DNA of 45,399 bases, from the NCBI GenBank assembly GCA_905480605.1, contig CAJQRD010000082.1:1-45399 (forward strand), given 5' to 3'. The position numbers were made by a program, and so were the translations under genes. This stretch comes from an uncultured Saprospiraceae bacterium. Its GTDB lineage: Bacteria; Bacteroidota; Bacteroidia; Chitinophagales; Saprospiraceae. This document shows positions 23,572-33,101 of the stretch, one piece after another (within the stretch, counting starts at the first letter, position 1; every line of letters begins with the position of its first letter). Under the pieces are notes generated by a model, which did no database searches, was not told the origin of the DNA, and saw only the letters and a program-made list of their open reading frames with translations.

Positions 23572-25032
23572 ATGGCTCAAAACAAAATTACACAAAACAA
23601 AGAATTAAATATTTGGGAAGCTTTAATCCCAATGTTCTTTCTAGTCCCACTTTTATTTTTCAATGTTATAAAAGTATATGGAGATGATGCTTTGGGAGGT
23701 TCTAATCAATTTATTCTATTGCTCTCAGCAGCAGTAGCCGCAATTGTTGGGCACTTTAACAAAGTTTCCTATGCGTCAATGATTGACAAAGTTGCAGACA
23801 ATTTCAAGTCAACAGCAGGAGCTATTCTGATTTTATTAATGGTTGGTTCTTTGGCTGGTACATGGTTGTTAAGTGGTATCATTCCTACAATGGTCTATTA
23901 TGGATTAACATTATTAAACCCTACTATTTTTTTACCAGCAACCGTTGTCATTTGCGCCATCATTTCTGTGGCAACAGGAAGTTCATGGACAACATCAGCA
24001 ACTGTAGGTATTGCACTTATAGGTATCGGAGATGCGATGGGAATATCAGTAGCGATGACCGCAGGTGCTGTCATCTCAGGAGCCTATTTTGGAGATAAAA
24101 TGTCACCACTATCTGATACTACCAATCTTGCAGCTGCTATGTCTGGTGCAGATTTATTTGACCACATCAAGTATATGACCTATACGACCGTACCTTCGAT
24201 TCTAATTACTATTGTAGTATTTATAATTTTAGGATTAACGCAAGATACTACTGGCTCAACTGATACGACAGCAATTTTAGAATCTATCAATGCCACATTC
24301 AATATCAATCTATTTTTGTTTTTAGTCCCCGGAGTAGTCATATTTATGATTATAAAGAAAACAAGACCTCTTATCGCTTTATTAACAGGAAGTTTACTGG
24401 GAGGAGTTTTTGCTCTAATATTTCAACCAGAATTGGTAGCTCAAGTGTCCGGTATAGAAAATGCAAAATTTGGATTTATCTCAGGTTACAAAGGAGTTAT
24501 GAATTCATTGACAACAGATATTGCAATAGTAACTGACAACCAATCCTTGAATGATCTATTTTCTTCAGGAGGTATGAAGGGAATGTTGGGTACAATTTGG
24601 TTAATAATGTGTGCAATGGTCTTTGGTGGAATAATGGAAGCTATCGGTGCTCTAGCAAGAATAAGTAAAGCATTATTAAATATGGCTAAATCTATATTTG
24701 GTTTGTTTGCGAGCGCAGTCGCTAGTTGCTTGGCATTAAACTTAACAGCATCAGATCAATATTTGTCAATAGTTGTATCTGGAAAAATGTACAAGGAAGC
24801 ATTTGAAAAAAGAGGATTAGCTCCAGAGAATCTTAGTAGAACCTTAGAGGATTCAGGTACTGTGACATCTGTGTTGATCCCGTGGAATACTTGTGGCGCC
24901 TACCAAGCTGGAGTTCTCGGAGTTTCAGTTTCTGAATATTTCATTTATGCTGTTTTCAACTACATAAGTCCATTGATGACATTAATATTTGCACTTTTCA
25001 AAATTAAAATCAAGCAACTGGCAGTAAAGTAA
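23572..25032 (+). CDS. nhaC: NhaC-family Na+/H+ antiporter
   Basis: This 486-residue inner-membrane antiporter has about 11-12 hydrophobic segments. The family signature region around GAVISGAYFGDKMSPLSDTTNLA (about 163-185) and the TGSSWTTSATVGIALIGIG helix are clear. It exports Na+ (or exchanges a dicarboxylate/Na+ in some relatives) using the proton gradient. It lies 101 bp after the GH3 gene and has no partner downstream. A marine, Na+-rich habitat would fit but is not proven. Confidence 0.9.
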   Translation: MAQNKITQNKELNIWEALIPMFFLVPLLFFNVIKVYGDDALGGSNQFILLLSAAVAAIVGHFNKVSYASMIDKVADNFKSTAGAILILLMVGSLAGTWLLSGIIPTMVYYGLTLLNPTIFLPATVVICAIISVATGSSWTTSATVGIALIGIGDAMGISVAMTAGAVISGAYFGDKMSPLSDTTNLAAAMSGADLFDHIKYMTYTTVPSILITIVVFIILGLTQDTTGSTDTTAILESINATFNINLFLFLVPGVVIFMIIKKTRPLIALLTGSLLGGVFALIFQPELVAQVSGIENAKFGFISGYKGVMNSLTTDIAIVTDNQSLNDLFSSGGMKGMLGTIWLIMCAMVFGGIMEAIGALARISKALLNMAKSIFGLFASAVASCLALNLTASDQYLSIVVSGKMYKEAFEKRGLAPENLSRTLEDSGTVTSVLIPWNTCGAYQAGVLGVSVSEYFIYAVFNYISPLMTLIFALFKIKIKQLAVK

Positions 25033-25527
25033 TACGAACTGCTAGCTTGGTGCATGTTAGGAAACCAAGTGTTATAGACACTTTTGAAGAGATGAAATCA
25101 CTTTTCACTGCCAATTATATTTTTTGAAGTAAAAATTAATGGAAATTTGTAAAAAATTTAATGTTTGAAACTATTGAAGCTAAAAACCTCCATCATTATG
25201 ATGTTTTGATCAGCATTACTGAATTTTATTAGAATTTTAATTACCTCAAATCGATTCAAACAGTTACGCTCTTGTATTGTGACAGTCTAAATCGGTAAAA
25301 TACCTACCGCAAACTTGACAAACTGAACTTTTATAATTCTAAATTGTAAATATCAAGGCAAAATACCGAATTATAGTGCGCAAAGGTTAATCTATTTAAA
25401 ATATAAGATCAATGTATTGTAATTATTCAAAATTATAGATAAATTTACCTAACCAACCCGTAGGATGCCCAAAAGGGGAATCTGAAAATTTGAAATATTG
25501 ATTTATTACTAACCAAAAATTTAGTTC
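25033..25527. other. Intergenic region and leader upstream of HPF-like gene
   Basis: No gene is seen in this 495-bp AT-rich gap. Just after the antiporter gene, CTTGGT and ACCAAG (about 25046-25070) and AAGTGT/ACACTT form weak stems that may serve as a terminator. The 80 or so bases before the HPF start contain CCCAAAAGGGG, a small hairpin in the likely leader. Confidence 0.5.
25417..25447 (+). promoter_or_regulatory. Candidate Bacteroidota-type promoter for HPF-like gene
   Basis: TTG (25417-25419) is followed after 20 bases by TAAATTTA (25440-25447), close to the Bacteroidota -33 TTG / -7 TAnnTTTG pattern. It would give a leader of about 75 bases. In AT-rich DNA such matches also occur by chance. 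Confidence 0.35.
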
Positions 25528-25821
25528 ATGGATATTAAGGTAGAGAAAGAAGCTATTGAAGGAAAAAACTATTTCGAAAGCTACGCGCGTAAACAGTTAG
25601 GAAAATATTTTGTTACCTATCCGTTTATCGAATCCATTAAAGTCTTTTTTAGAGGGAAAAATCACCCCTATAAGAAAGTCAAGCTCCAAGCCCGATTAAA
25701 AGGAAAAGATGTATTTGTAGAAGGGACAGGCCCTAAGCATGATGTCGCACTTGACGTCGCTGCTGAAAAACTAAGATCACAAGTAGAAAAATATAAATCC
25801 AAACATTATAAACGAGCTTAA
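25528..25821 (+). CDS. HPF/RaiA-family ribosome-associated factor
   Basis: This short (97-residue) ribosome-associated protein has the S30Ae/HPF beta-alpha-beta fold: an initial strand and helix (MDIKVEKEAIEGKNYFESYARKQL region), the strand FIESIKVFFRG, and a final helix HDVALDVAAEKLRSQVEKYKSKH rich in basic residues. Family members bind the 30S subunit and silence ribosomes in stationary phase or stress. The length fits a short HPF without the C-terminal dimerisation domain. It is monocistronic, with a strong terminator 10 bp downstream. Confidence 0.85.
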   Translation: MDIKVEKEAIEGKNYFESYARKQLGKYFVTYPFIESIKVFFRGKNHPYKKVKLQARLKGKDVFVEGTGPKHDVALDVAAEKLRSQVEKYKSKHYKRA

Positions 25822-25830
25822 AAAATATTA

Positions 25831-25866
25831 AAAAGGCTGTCTTTGCAAAAAGACAGCCTTTTTTTG
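25831..25866 (+). terminator. Rho-independent terminator after HPF-like gene
   Basis: AAAAGGCTGTCTTT (25831-25844) pairs perfectly with AAAGACAGCCTTTT (25849-25862) across loop GCAA and runs into a T-tract. It is the clearest terminator in the window. Confidence 0.93.
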
Positions 25867-25911
25867 TCTGTTTATATCGTATCCAATCACCTAAAGTCCA
25901 ATAATTCAATG

Positions 25912-26241
25912 TTATTTATTAGTCATAACAACTCCTTCTTCGTCGAATAGGTCATGAATTCCATTCACAATTATATAGTTCTCCTTCGAATTAAAATGGC
26001 CATCTATGATAACATATCCAAAATCATCAAAACTTAAAAGAGCTAAATCTTCATTAATAAATTTCAATTCTATCACAAAGCCACTTTCGTTCTCTTGTAA
26101 GTAAAATTTAGATTCAATGTCTTCATCTTTTGTAATAAAACCTTCGAAAGTTTCAAAAATAAAATCATTTTGAGAAGTGCTTTGCCACAAGATTGCAATA
26201 ACAAAGAGCAATAAAACAGGTAATATCAATCTATTTTTCAT
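25912..26241 (-). CDS. Small exported protein of unknown function
   Basis: The protein has about 109 residues from the ATG at 26241; a TTG at 26259 would add six residues but is less natural. Residues 3-22 (RLILPVLLLFVIAILWQS) are a signal peptide or N-terminal anchor, and the rest is acidic and beta-rich (FIFETFEGFITKDED, then FGYVIIDGHFNSKENYIIVNG). I do not recognise a family. It is convergent with the HPF gene and has no operon partner. Codon pattern and the hydrophobic start support a real gene; function is unknown. Confidence 0.65.
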   Translation of the reverse strand: MKNRLILPVLLLFVIAILWQSTSQNDFIFETFEGFITKDEDIESKFYLQENESGFVIELKFINEDLALLSFDDFGYVIIDGHFNSKENYIIVNGIHDLFDEEGVVMTNK

Positions 26242-27101
26242 GGTAAAATTTTTAATCAAGCATCAAGCTCATTAATAAATATGAATTGAGATCAGTACAC
26301 AAATTCCGATATTTGGTAATACAAATATATATACAGATTAACCCTTTTGGAATCAGGCAAAACACTCAAAATTCGACTAGGGTTTATACGGACAACGCAG
26401 ACTATTTAAAATAAAACCTAAGAAAATTAGGGGAAAAGGAAATAACGTTTGACTAAAAAAAGATTACCCCGATTTGATTTTATTGCGCTGGTATATATCA
26501 AACCGGGGTAACGAGTGTTTGCACATAAAGGCAGACAATACGTGAAACTTAGTTTTCAAATGCATTGAGGTGTAGATATAAACTTATAAATCTCATAAAG
26601 AGATCCCAAGTTGGGTTTCTTTAATACATATAACATTGACCCAAAATAGTGTCAAATAACCTAAGAAAATCAACTCTAAACCTGTTACATCATTTTGCAA
26701 CAAAGTCTTCTCATTGCATTTTACAATTATGTCCATATCGGACATGGCAAAAACAATTACATTGGAATAATCATTTTTAGCTAAGAAGAATTAATAAATA
26801 CAAGTCATAATATATATTCAAATAATCATATAACTAAGAAGTATTTGATATAATAATAATTGTGTATTTAACTTCAAATCAAGATTAATATACTCTAAAT
26901 TATTTAATTAAACAAATATTATGTCAATAATATACACTTTTGAAGAATTAATGAAATTGCGCATGTTCGTCAATTTTAATTTTTAATGCCTAAATTTAAA
27001 CTGGACGCAACTATTATAAAGAAAATAGGATAATAATCATGTAGAACATAAACTACACTATTGAAGTCAAGCTATTATTTATATCTTGAAAAATTTATAC
27101 G
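26242..27101. other. 860-bp intergenic region upstream of ECF operon 2
   Basis: It is very AT-rich and has no open frame longer than about 25 codons that looks coding. It contains one strong inverted repeat (26464-26511) and a small TGTCC/GGACA inverted repeat near 26729-26743. It must carry the promoter of the lipoprotein-sigma-barrel operon. The unusual length suggests complex regulation or an untranslated RNA, but neither is shown. Confidence 0.6.
26464..26511. repeat. 15-bp inverted repeat TTACCCCGATTTGAT / ATCAAACCGGGGTAA
   Basis: The arms at 26464-26478 and 26497-26511 match with one mismatch across an 18-base loop. The GC-rich ACCCCG/CGGGGT part stands out from the surrounding sequence. 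No T-run follows, so it is probably not a standard terminator. Confidence 0.75.
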
Positions 27102-30100
27102 ATGAAAAATTTACCATTATTTATACTATTCTTTGTTGCGTTGCTATTTGTTGGCTGTGAAAAGGATATTATTGGCGAAGCTGAAGACCCAACAATAATC
27201 AGAACTGACCCAACCGAATTAAAACTGGGTAACATAACAGGTTTGGTCTTTGACGAAAACAACTCGCCAGTAGAAAACGCTGTCATTGAGTATAGCAGAG
27301 AAATATATACAACTGATGTCAATGGTTATTTTAGAATAAAAGACACAGGTGCTTCTGCTGCTGGTGGCTTGGTAAAAATAAACAAGGATGGTTATTTTAA
27401 GAGTTTCAAATTTGCATTTATTGAAACACAACAAACTTCACATCTTAGAATTCAGCTTATTGAAAAAAATGATGCCCAGTCTCTAAATGGAACAAACGGT
27501 GGAATCATTTCAGTAAACGGAGGTGGAAAGATTACTTTCCCAGAAAGATCATTGGTTGATGAAAATAATGTCAGCTATGAAGGTGAAGCAACAATATATA
27601 CGCATTGGTATAACCCTAGTGATGACAACCTTAATGCTTCAATGCCAGGGGATCTTAGAGGTGTAAGCAATGACGAAAAATTGGTACAACTTTCTACATT
27701 TGGAATGATGGCTGTAGAAATATTTTCACAGAGCGGTCAAAAACTAAACTTAGCAAATGGCATTACAGCTGCGATTGAATTTCCTCTACCTCAGTCATTG
27801 GCAAACAATGCTCCAGAAGAAATTCCTACTTGGTCTCTTGATGAACAAACAGGTGTTTGGATCGAAGAATCAACTGCATCTCTTAACAATGGCAACTACA
27901 TAGCTGAAGTGTCACATTTTTCATTCTGGAACTGTGATATACCTGCCAATCTGATTAAACTGAAAGGAAAAGTTGTAAATGTAGATGGCAGACCTTTGCC
28001 TTGGTATCAAATTCTTATTACAGTTAAAAATTCAGGTGTATGTAGAGGTGGATATACTAACAGCAATGGTGTCTTCTGTGGTTATGTTCCTAAAAACACA
28101 ACCCTTATAATTCAAGTTAAAGATGAGTGTGGAGGCGTAATTTATGAAGAAGAAATTGGGCCATATGGTGTTGATACAGATTTAGGTGAACTGGAAGTGG
28201 GCAATTCTACAGAAGGACAGACTTTGATAAGTGGAAGCTTACGTTGCGATGGACAACCCATTCCAAATGGCTATGCAAAAATCACCTTAACTAATGGTTT
28301 GATTTATATCGCGGAAACAGATGAAGCAGGAAGATATTCAATAGTAATTGAAGGTTGTGGATTAACTCAAGTTACAGTTCAAGGAATTGACATTGAAAAC
28401 AACAGGACATCTGGAATAGTAACATTAAACTTAAATAGCAATGATAATGAAGTAGAAATTATTCCGTTTGAAGTATGTCAAGAATTAGATGAATTTATTA
28501 GATGGAAAATTAGTGGCGGTGATGAAGAATTATTTATTGACCCATCAGCTAAAATTATTGACGGGAACCTTGAAATAGTTGCCCAATTACCAATTAATAT
28601 TGTTCATACTTCAATAATCATTACGGCTCCTAACGTAGTACTAGGTGATAATAATATTGATGAGATAATTTCTACTATTGTGAATGGAGGAAATACACAA
28701 TGGGCTGGATGTGGTAAAGATCAATTGGTAAATTGCGAAAATGTAACGATTAACTTAATAACATTAGGTGGGCTTGGAGAATTCATAGAAGGTACATTCA
28801 TGGGTGAAATTGCCAACGCCGATGGTCTTCCTGAAACAATAATGGGTAGTTTTAGAATCATGGTTGACTTTGTTGCAGAGTCCAATGCTGTTAGTGGCGT
28901 TGTGTGGGCTGATGACAATGAAGATGGCATTAGACAAAATGGAGAGGCACCTCTAGCAAATGTGCAAATTACCATGAGAGGGGGTTCGCAAGATACATTA
29001 TTAACTACACTTACGAATAATGAAGGTGAATATTCATTTGACAGAATTTTTCAAGTAGTGGTTTCGCTTGAAGTTGGTTTAGAACCAGGATTCCAAGTTT
29101 CAATTGCGAATCAAGGTACAGATGACGCAATAGATTCAGATTTTGAAAGCAATCCACAACCTATTACATTTACACCAGGTGATAAACTAGAAAACTACGA
29201 TGCCGGAATTCATACGGATGGAGAATTGATTTGCGAAGTTGAAGTTGTAGAATTTCCTACATGTCCGGGTAATAATCCATTTGCCATAGTTGGTGTGACA
29301 ATAGATAGAGGTACTGCACCCTATACAATTACATTTAATGGCGACGTGGTTGAAAATACAAATTTGACATCTCTAGAAATTGGTGATGTTCAAATTGGTG
29401 GACTCTATAATTACACAATAACAGATGCTTCAGGTAACAGTTGCAATGGAGAATTTGATTTAGAATTCATTGATGCTTTTGCCTGTGAAGCACGAGGTAC
29501 AAATTCTTCGGGAGGACTAAACAATGGCTCAGCTACAGTCATTGCTTTTACAGATGAGATAGAGACAGCAGAATGGTCAAATGGAGCAACAGGTACTTCT
29601 ATTTTTGAACTTTCACCTGGAACATATAGCGTAACTGTAACAAGTCCTAACGGCTGTACTTCAGAATGCGATACAGTTATTGAAGAAGATGATTTGTCTT
29701 GTGAAATTATTGGACCTGATGTTGCTTGTGAAGCTGGATTTCAATATGACTTAATTGTAGAAACAAATCAATCCGATGTTACATATTTATGGAGTACTTC
29801 CTCAACTGATCAATTTATTGTACCCACAATAAATGCAACTTCAACTTATAGTGTAACTGTTACGGCCGCAAACGGAACATCTACCACGTGTGAAAAGACC
29901 ATTGAATTATCTAGTGGAATAGTTTGTACAATCGATGATATTACTATTGGATGCAGCCAAAACGATCAAATTACAGTTAATGCTACAGGTGGAACACCTC
30001 CTTACAATTACTCATGGATAACAGGAGATGGTGCCCCATCTATTACAGTTTTTCAAGAAGGAACGTATTCCGTTACAGTTACAGATGCCAACGGCTGCTT

Positions 30101-30953
30101 GAGTACTTGCACAGGAATTGTAGAATCTGATGAGGGCATATCATGTGTTATTTCCACAACTGTTGGTAATTGTGGAACTGATGAAAGTTCAGCAAGTGTT
30201 GAAGTCTCAAATGGTTCTGGTGATTTTTCTTATCAATGGTCAAATGGAGCTGATACTCAAGAGATTTTAAACCTTGTTACTGGCAATTACACCGTAACTG
30301 TTACAGATAACGATACTGGATGTACTACAATTTGCGAAACACAAGTTGCTGGAAGTATTCCTGTAGGTATACAAATTGTATTTGAACAGAATTGTGATGA
30401 CCCAGAATATTTTACATCCATGGTAGCTCTTGCAACGGGAGGAAGTGGAATTTATACATACTCATGGAGTAATGGAAGTTCTGAAATAGAAACAAATATT
30501 GAGACATTGGGACTATTTAGTGTAACTGTAACAGATAGTCAAGGATGTACTGCAGTGGCAGAATTAGATGTAGTACCGTCAGCTTCTAGAATTGGTGATT
30601 TTGTATGGATTGATGATGAAATGGGAGAAGCAGAAGTTTATGATCCAAATATTGATTTAGGTGTTGCAAACGTGAGCCTTCTGTTATACAGTTCAGACAT
30701 AAATGGTTTATTAACAGTAGTCGATTCTACATTTACAGATGTTGAAGGATTTTATGAATTTGATAATATTCCTCTAGGAGATTATGTAGTGTCTATAGAT
30801 GTGCCTGCCAACATGATATTGGTACAACCAAACTCTTCACAAGATATTGATTTAGATAGTAACTTTGATCAAGGTACTGCACTAAGCGAAGTCATTACGG
30901 TTAATGGTTGTGAGTCTAATTATTCTATAGATGCAGGATTAAAGAAAAACTAA
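27102..30953 (+). CDS. Large surface lipoprotein with CarboxypepD_reg-like, SprB-like and SdrD-B-like modules, first gene of ECF operon 2
   Basis: The protein has 1283 residues. A lipoprotein signal with lipobox FVGC puts the lipidated Cys at about residue 19. Modules in order: a carboxypeptidase-regulatory-like domain (about 45-120); a ZU5-like/FAM171-like beta-sandwich (about 130-290, ending EVSHFSFWNCD); two further regulatory-like domains (about 295-450); an SdrD-B-like domain (about 597-700, VVWADDNEDGIRQNGE); about six SprB-like/PKD-like repeats of about 75 residues (about 706-1160, with TYSVTVT and NGC signatures); and a final SdrD-B-like domain (DFVWIDDEMGEAE, about 1165-1283). It has no T9SS tail, so it should be membrane-tethered by lipid. 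It is 22 bp upstream of the ECF sigma gene. SprB-like repeats usually mediate adhesion; its role as the surface input of this signalling operon is inference from the parallel with locus 1. Confidence 0.85.
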   Translation: MKNLPLFILFFVALLFVGCEKDIIGEAEDPTIIRTDPTELKLGNITGLVFDENNSPVENAVIEYSREIYTTDVNGYFRIKDTGASAAGGLVKINKDGYFKSFKFAFIETQQTSHLRIQLIEKNDAQSLNGTNGGIISVNGGGKITFPERSLVDENNVSYEGEATIYTHWYNPSDDNLNASMPGDLRGVSNDEKLVQLSTFGMMAVEIFSQSGQKLNLANGITAAIEFPLPQSLANNAPEEIPTWSLDEQTGVWIEESTASLNNGNYIAEVSHFSFWNCDIPANLIKLKGKVVNVDGRPLPWYQILITVKNSGVCRGGYTNSNGVFCGYVPKNTTLIIQVKDECGGVIYEEEIGPYGVDTDLGELEVGNSTEGQTLISGSLRCDGQPIPNGYAKITLTNGLIYIAETDEAGRYSIVIEGCGLTQVTVQGIDIENNRTSGIVTLNLNSNDNEVEIIPFEVCQELDEFIRWKISGGDEELFIDPSAKIIDGNLEIVAQLPINIVHTSIIITAPNVVLGDNNIDEIISTIVNGGNTQWAGCGKDQLVNCENVTINLITLGGLGEFIEGTFMGEIANADGLPETIMGSFRIMVDFVAESNAVSGVVWADDNEDGIRQNGEAPLANVQITMRGGSQDTLLTTLTNNEGEYSFDRIFQVVVSLEVGLEPGFQVSIANQGTDDAIDSDFESNPQPITFTPGDKLENYDAGIHTDGELICEVEVVEFPTCPGNNPFAIVGVTIDRGTAPYTITFNGDVVENTNLTSLEIGDVQIGGLYNYTITDASGNSCNGEFDLEFIDAFACEARGTNSSGGLNNGSATVIAFTDEIETAEWSNGATGTSIFELSPGTYSVTVTSPNGCTSECDTVIEEDDLSCEIIGPDVACEAGFQYDLIVETNQSDVTYLWSTSSTDQFIVPTINATSTYSVTVTAANGTSTTCEKTIELSSGIVCTIDDITIGCSQNDQITVNATGGTPPYNYSWITGDGAPSITVFQEGTYSVTVTDANGCLSTCTGIVESDEGISCVISTTVGNCGTDESSASVEVSNGSGDFSYQWSNGADTQEILNLVTGNYTVTVTDNDTGCTTICETQVAGSIPVGIQIVFEQNCDDPEYFTSMVALATGGSGIYTYSWSNGSSEIETNIETLGLFSVTVTDSQGCTAVAELDVVPSASRIGDFVWIDDEMGEAEVYDPNIDLGVANVSLLLYSSDINGLLTVVDSTFTDVEGFYEFDNIPLGDYVVSIDVPANMILVQPNSSQDIDLDSNFDQGTALSEVITVNGCESNYSIDAGLKKN

Positions 30954-30975
30954 AAAGACATGATTTAAAAACTTA

Positions 30976-31542
30976 ATGCCAAACCACTTAACCATAGAAG
31001 ACATTGTTACAGGTTGCCTAAAAGGGCATTCCAATTGCCAACGCGAATTGGTGAATAGATATTCTGCAACATTGTATTCTGTATGTTTGAGATATATGGC
31101 AAATGAGTCAAAAGCAAAAGATGTTTTGCAAGAGACATTCATCCGTGTTTTTAAATCAATAAAAAGCTTTGATATTAATAAAGGAGCATTGCCAAGTTGG
31201 ATGCGAAAAATTGCAGTGAACCAATGTCTTAAAGCGATAGATAAAGAGAAAATTAAGTTTACATCATTAAGTGTAGATTATAATAATACTGTTAGCGTCG
31301 AACCTTCTGCCATCCATAACATGGAGGCGGAGGATTTGATGAAGGTTATACAAACGTTGCCTGATGGCTACAGACAGGTTTTTAACCTGTCTGTAATTGA
31401 TGGTTATAGTCACCGAGAGATTGCAGAAAAACTGGGCATTCAAGAAGTGTCTTCTAGATCAAATCTCTCAAGGGCAAAAAACATATTGAAGAATAAATTG
31501 ATGGCTTTAAAAAAGACCGGATCATGGATAAAGATTATATAG
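30976..31542 (+). CDS. ECF-type RNA polymerase sigma factor (locus 2)
   Basis: This is a 188-residue sigma factor with region 2 (AKDVLQETFIRVFKSIKSFD) and region 4 (LPDGYRQVFNLSVIDGYSHR, then EVSSRSNLSRAKN). It has the same length as the locus 1 sigma and shares the LMK, LPDGYR and GYSHREIA segments, so the two are close paralogues. It starts at ATG 30976, and its 3' end overlaps the barrel gene by 19 bp. It probably activates this operon and other envelope genes in response to a surface signal (inference). Confidence 0.94.
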   Translation: MPNHLTIEDIVTGCLKGHSNCQRELVNRYSATLYSVCLRYMANESKAKDVLQETFIRVFKSIKSFDINKGALPSWMRKIAVNQCLKAIDKEKIKFTSLSVDYNNTVSVEPSAIHNMEAEDLMKVIQTLPDGYRQVFNLSVIDGYSHREIAEKLGIQEVSSRSNLSRAKNILKNKLMALKKTGSWIKII

Positions 31543-33101
31543 ACAAGTATATTAAAGAGTCACTGTACGATCATGAAACAAAGATTGACAATGACTTGCT
31601 TTGGGCTGCTATTGAGCAAAAAAAGTCAAGAGGTGGAACTAAAATATTTGGCATTTTAGGAATGCTTGCTGTTCTTTTAGTTGCAGGCTTTGCTTTGCTT
31701 CAAATGCAAAATGACATTACTATTAATAACAATATAAATGGCAACATTTATACCGATAACTATGGCAATAGCCAATCATTAAATAACAACACCGCTGCAT
31801 TTAAAAATAAGGCAAACCAAACTCAGTCTTTGATTGTAAGTGATAAGATGAGCCAAGCAAAAGGAAATACAATTACTCAATTAGATGAAAACACTTTGTT
31901 TATTGAGTCAGACAATACTTTATCCACAACAAATGTAAACAACAACTCTACACCATTAACTTTAAATTCTAATACCAAAAATTCATCTAAAAAATTAATA
32001 GGAAATAGTGCTTCTCTAAAAATTACTAATTCAAAAAAGAACATAGGAAATACCACAAACAACAATACTTCAAATGGTAATACTTCCAATAGAAGTGCTT
32101 CAGATAGTAATCAAAACAATAAAGTTGGAAACACTAATTACTCAAGTAACTTTGGTTTGAATAACAAGAGTAATAATACAAATGTCACAACTAGCGATCA
32201 GTCTACTGCGTCTGGCAGCACAGATAACATTTCAACTACAAGTAAGTCGGTAATTGAAAATGCTATTGGCCTAAATACTACAAGCAGGCAAATTAAAGGT
32301 CTTGACCAACTTGAAAGCCAGACAATTTTTCTTGACACAGAAGCATTGATGTTTCCGTCATATCAGCCATCTGACTGTCCAACCTTTGGCATAAAAAAGC
32401 GCAACCTTTACCTTCAAGCATATACTATTTTTGATTTTATAAATTACAGTTTTGCCAGTTCACCTGACAACATCAATTATCGTAATGAGAGAGAAAGAAC
32501 ACAATCCTATTCTCCCAGTTTCAGAGCTGGATTACAAGCCAAGTATTTATTCAAAAATGGACTGTATGTAAAAGCAGGACTTGAATACGGTGTAGTTAGA
32601 GAAAGGTACAAAGACAGAATAGTAGATACTTTGGTTACTATAGAACCTGATCAACTGATAAGCTTTTTTGAAACATCTCCAGGGGATACAACTTTTATTT
32701 ATGGCAATGCCCCTGTAACAACAATATCTGCATCTAATTGGAATGTTCAAAATTCATATAAGACAATTGATATACCTATTATGGTTGGTTGTCAAATCTC
32801 TAAGGGCAATTGGACTTACGGCTTGGAATTAGGTGTTCTTAACAACATTAGATTGACAACCAAAAGTTTTATCCTAGACACGACCCTAAAGCCAAGGCTG
32901 GCTCCAGAATACTATAAAAGCAGCATTAAGCAAAGTTTGACTGGTGGTATAAACCTTGGTTATTCTTTGACACCAGACATTAAGCTTTTAGGACTATTAC
33001 AATTCAAACAAAATCTTTCCTTTATAAATTCAAGTGTCAATCCAATTGACCAGAAGAATCTACATATTGGATTGGGTGCTGGTATTGAGTATCGGTTTTA
33101 A
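31524..33101 (+). CDS. Putative trans-envelope anti-sigma protein with beta-barrel (locus 2)
   Basis: The protein has 525 residues and the same architecture as the locus 1 paralogue. A charged cytosolic segment (1-40) shares YIKESL and LLWAAIEQ with locus 1. One TM helix follows at about 41-60. A long Asn/Ser/Thr-rich low-complexity linker (about 62-250, full of NNNT and NTSN runs) leads into a pre-barrel segment (IKGLDQLESQTIFLD) and beta-barrel strands (about 285-525) ending in the outer-membrane-type terminal GLGAGIEYRF. It overlaps the sigma gene by 19 bp. There is no zinc anti-sigma motif. The linker would be long enough to cross the periplasm if the helix is in the inner membrane and the barrel in the outer membrane; this is inference, and a periplasmic barrel is the alternative. 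Confidence 0.78.
   Translation: MDKDYIDKYIKESLYDHETKIDNDLLWAAIEQKKSRGGTKIFGILGMLAVLLVAGFALLQMQNDITINNNINGNIYTDNYGNSQSLNNNTAAFKNKANQTQSLIVSDKMSQAKGNTITQLDENTLFIESDNTLSTTNVNNNSTPLTLNSNTKNSSKKLIGNSASLKITNSKKNIGNTTNNNTSNGNTSNRSASDSNQNNKVGNTNYSSNFGLNNKSNNTNVTTSDQSTASGSTDNISTTSKSVIENAIGLNTTSRQIKGLDQLESQTIFLDTEALMFPSYQPSDCPTFGIKKRNLYLQAYTIFDFINYSFASSPDNINYRNERERTQSYSPSFRAGLQAKYLFKNGLYVKAGLEYGVVRERYKDRIVDTLVTIEPDQLISFFETSPGDTTFIYGNAPVTTISASNWNVQNSYKTIDIPIMVGCQISKGNWTYGLELGVLNNIRLTTKSFILDTTLKPRLAPEYYKSSIKQSLTGGINLGYSLTPDIKLLGLLQFKQNLSFINSSVNPIDQKNLHIGLGAGIEYRF

Noticed and set aside
26725-26755. GGACATGGCA near 26741 as a third copy of the palindromic element
   Set aside because: Only 10 bases match; neither the palindrome partner nor the TAAACGTTTA flank is present.
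27067-27089. TCAAG/CTTGA inverted repeat upstream of ECF operon 2, with a 13-base spacer like that in operon 1
   Set aside because: Arms of only 5 bp in AT-rich DNA and no shared sequence with the operon 1 repeat; likely chance.
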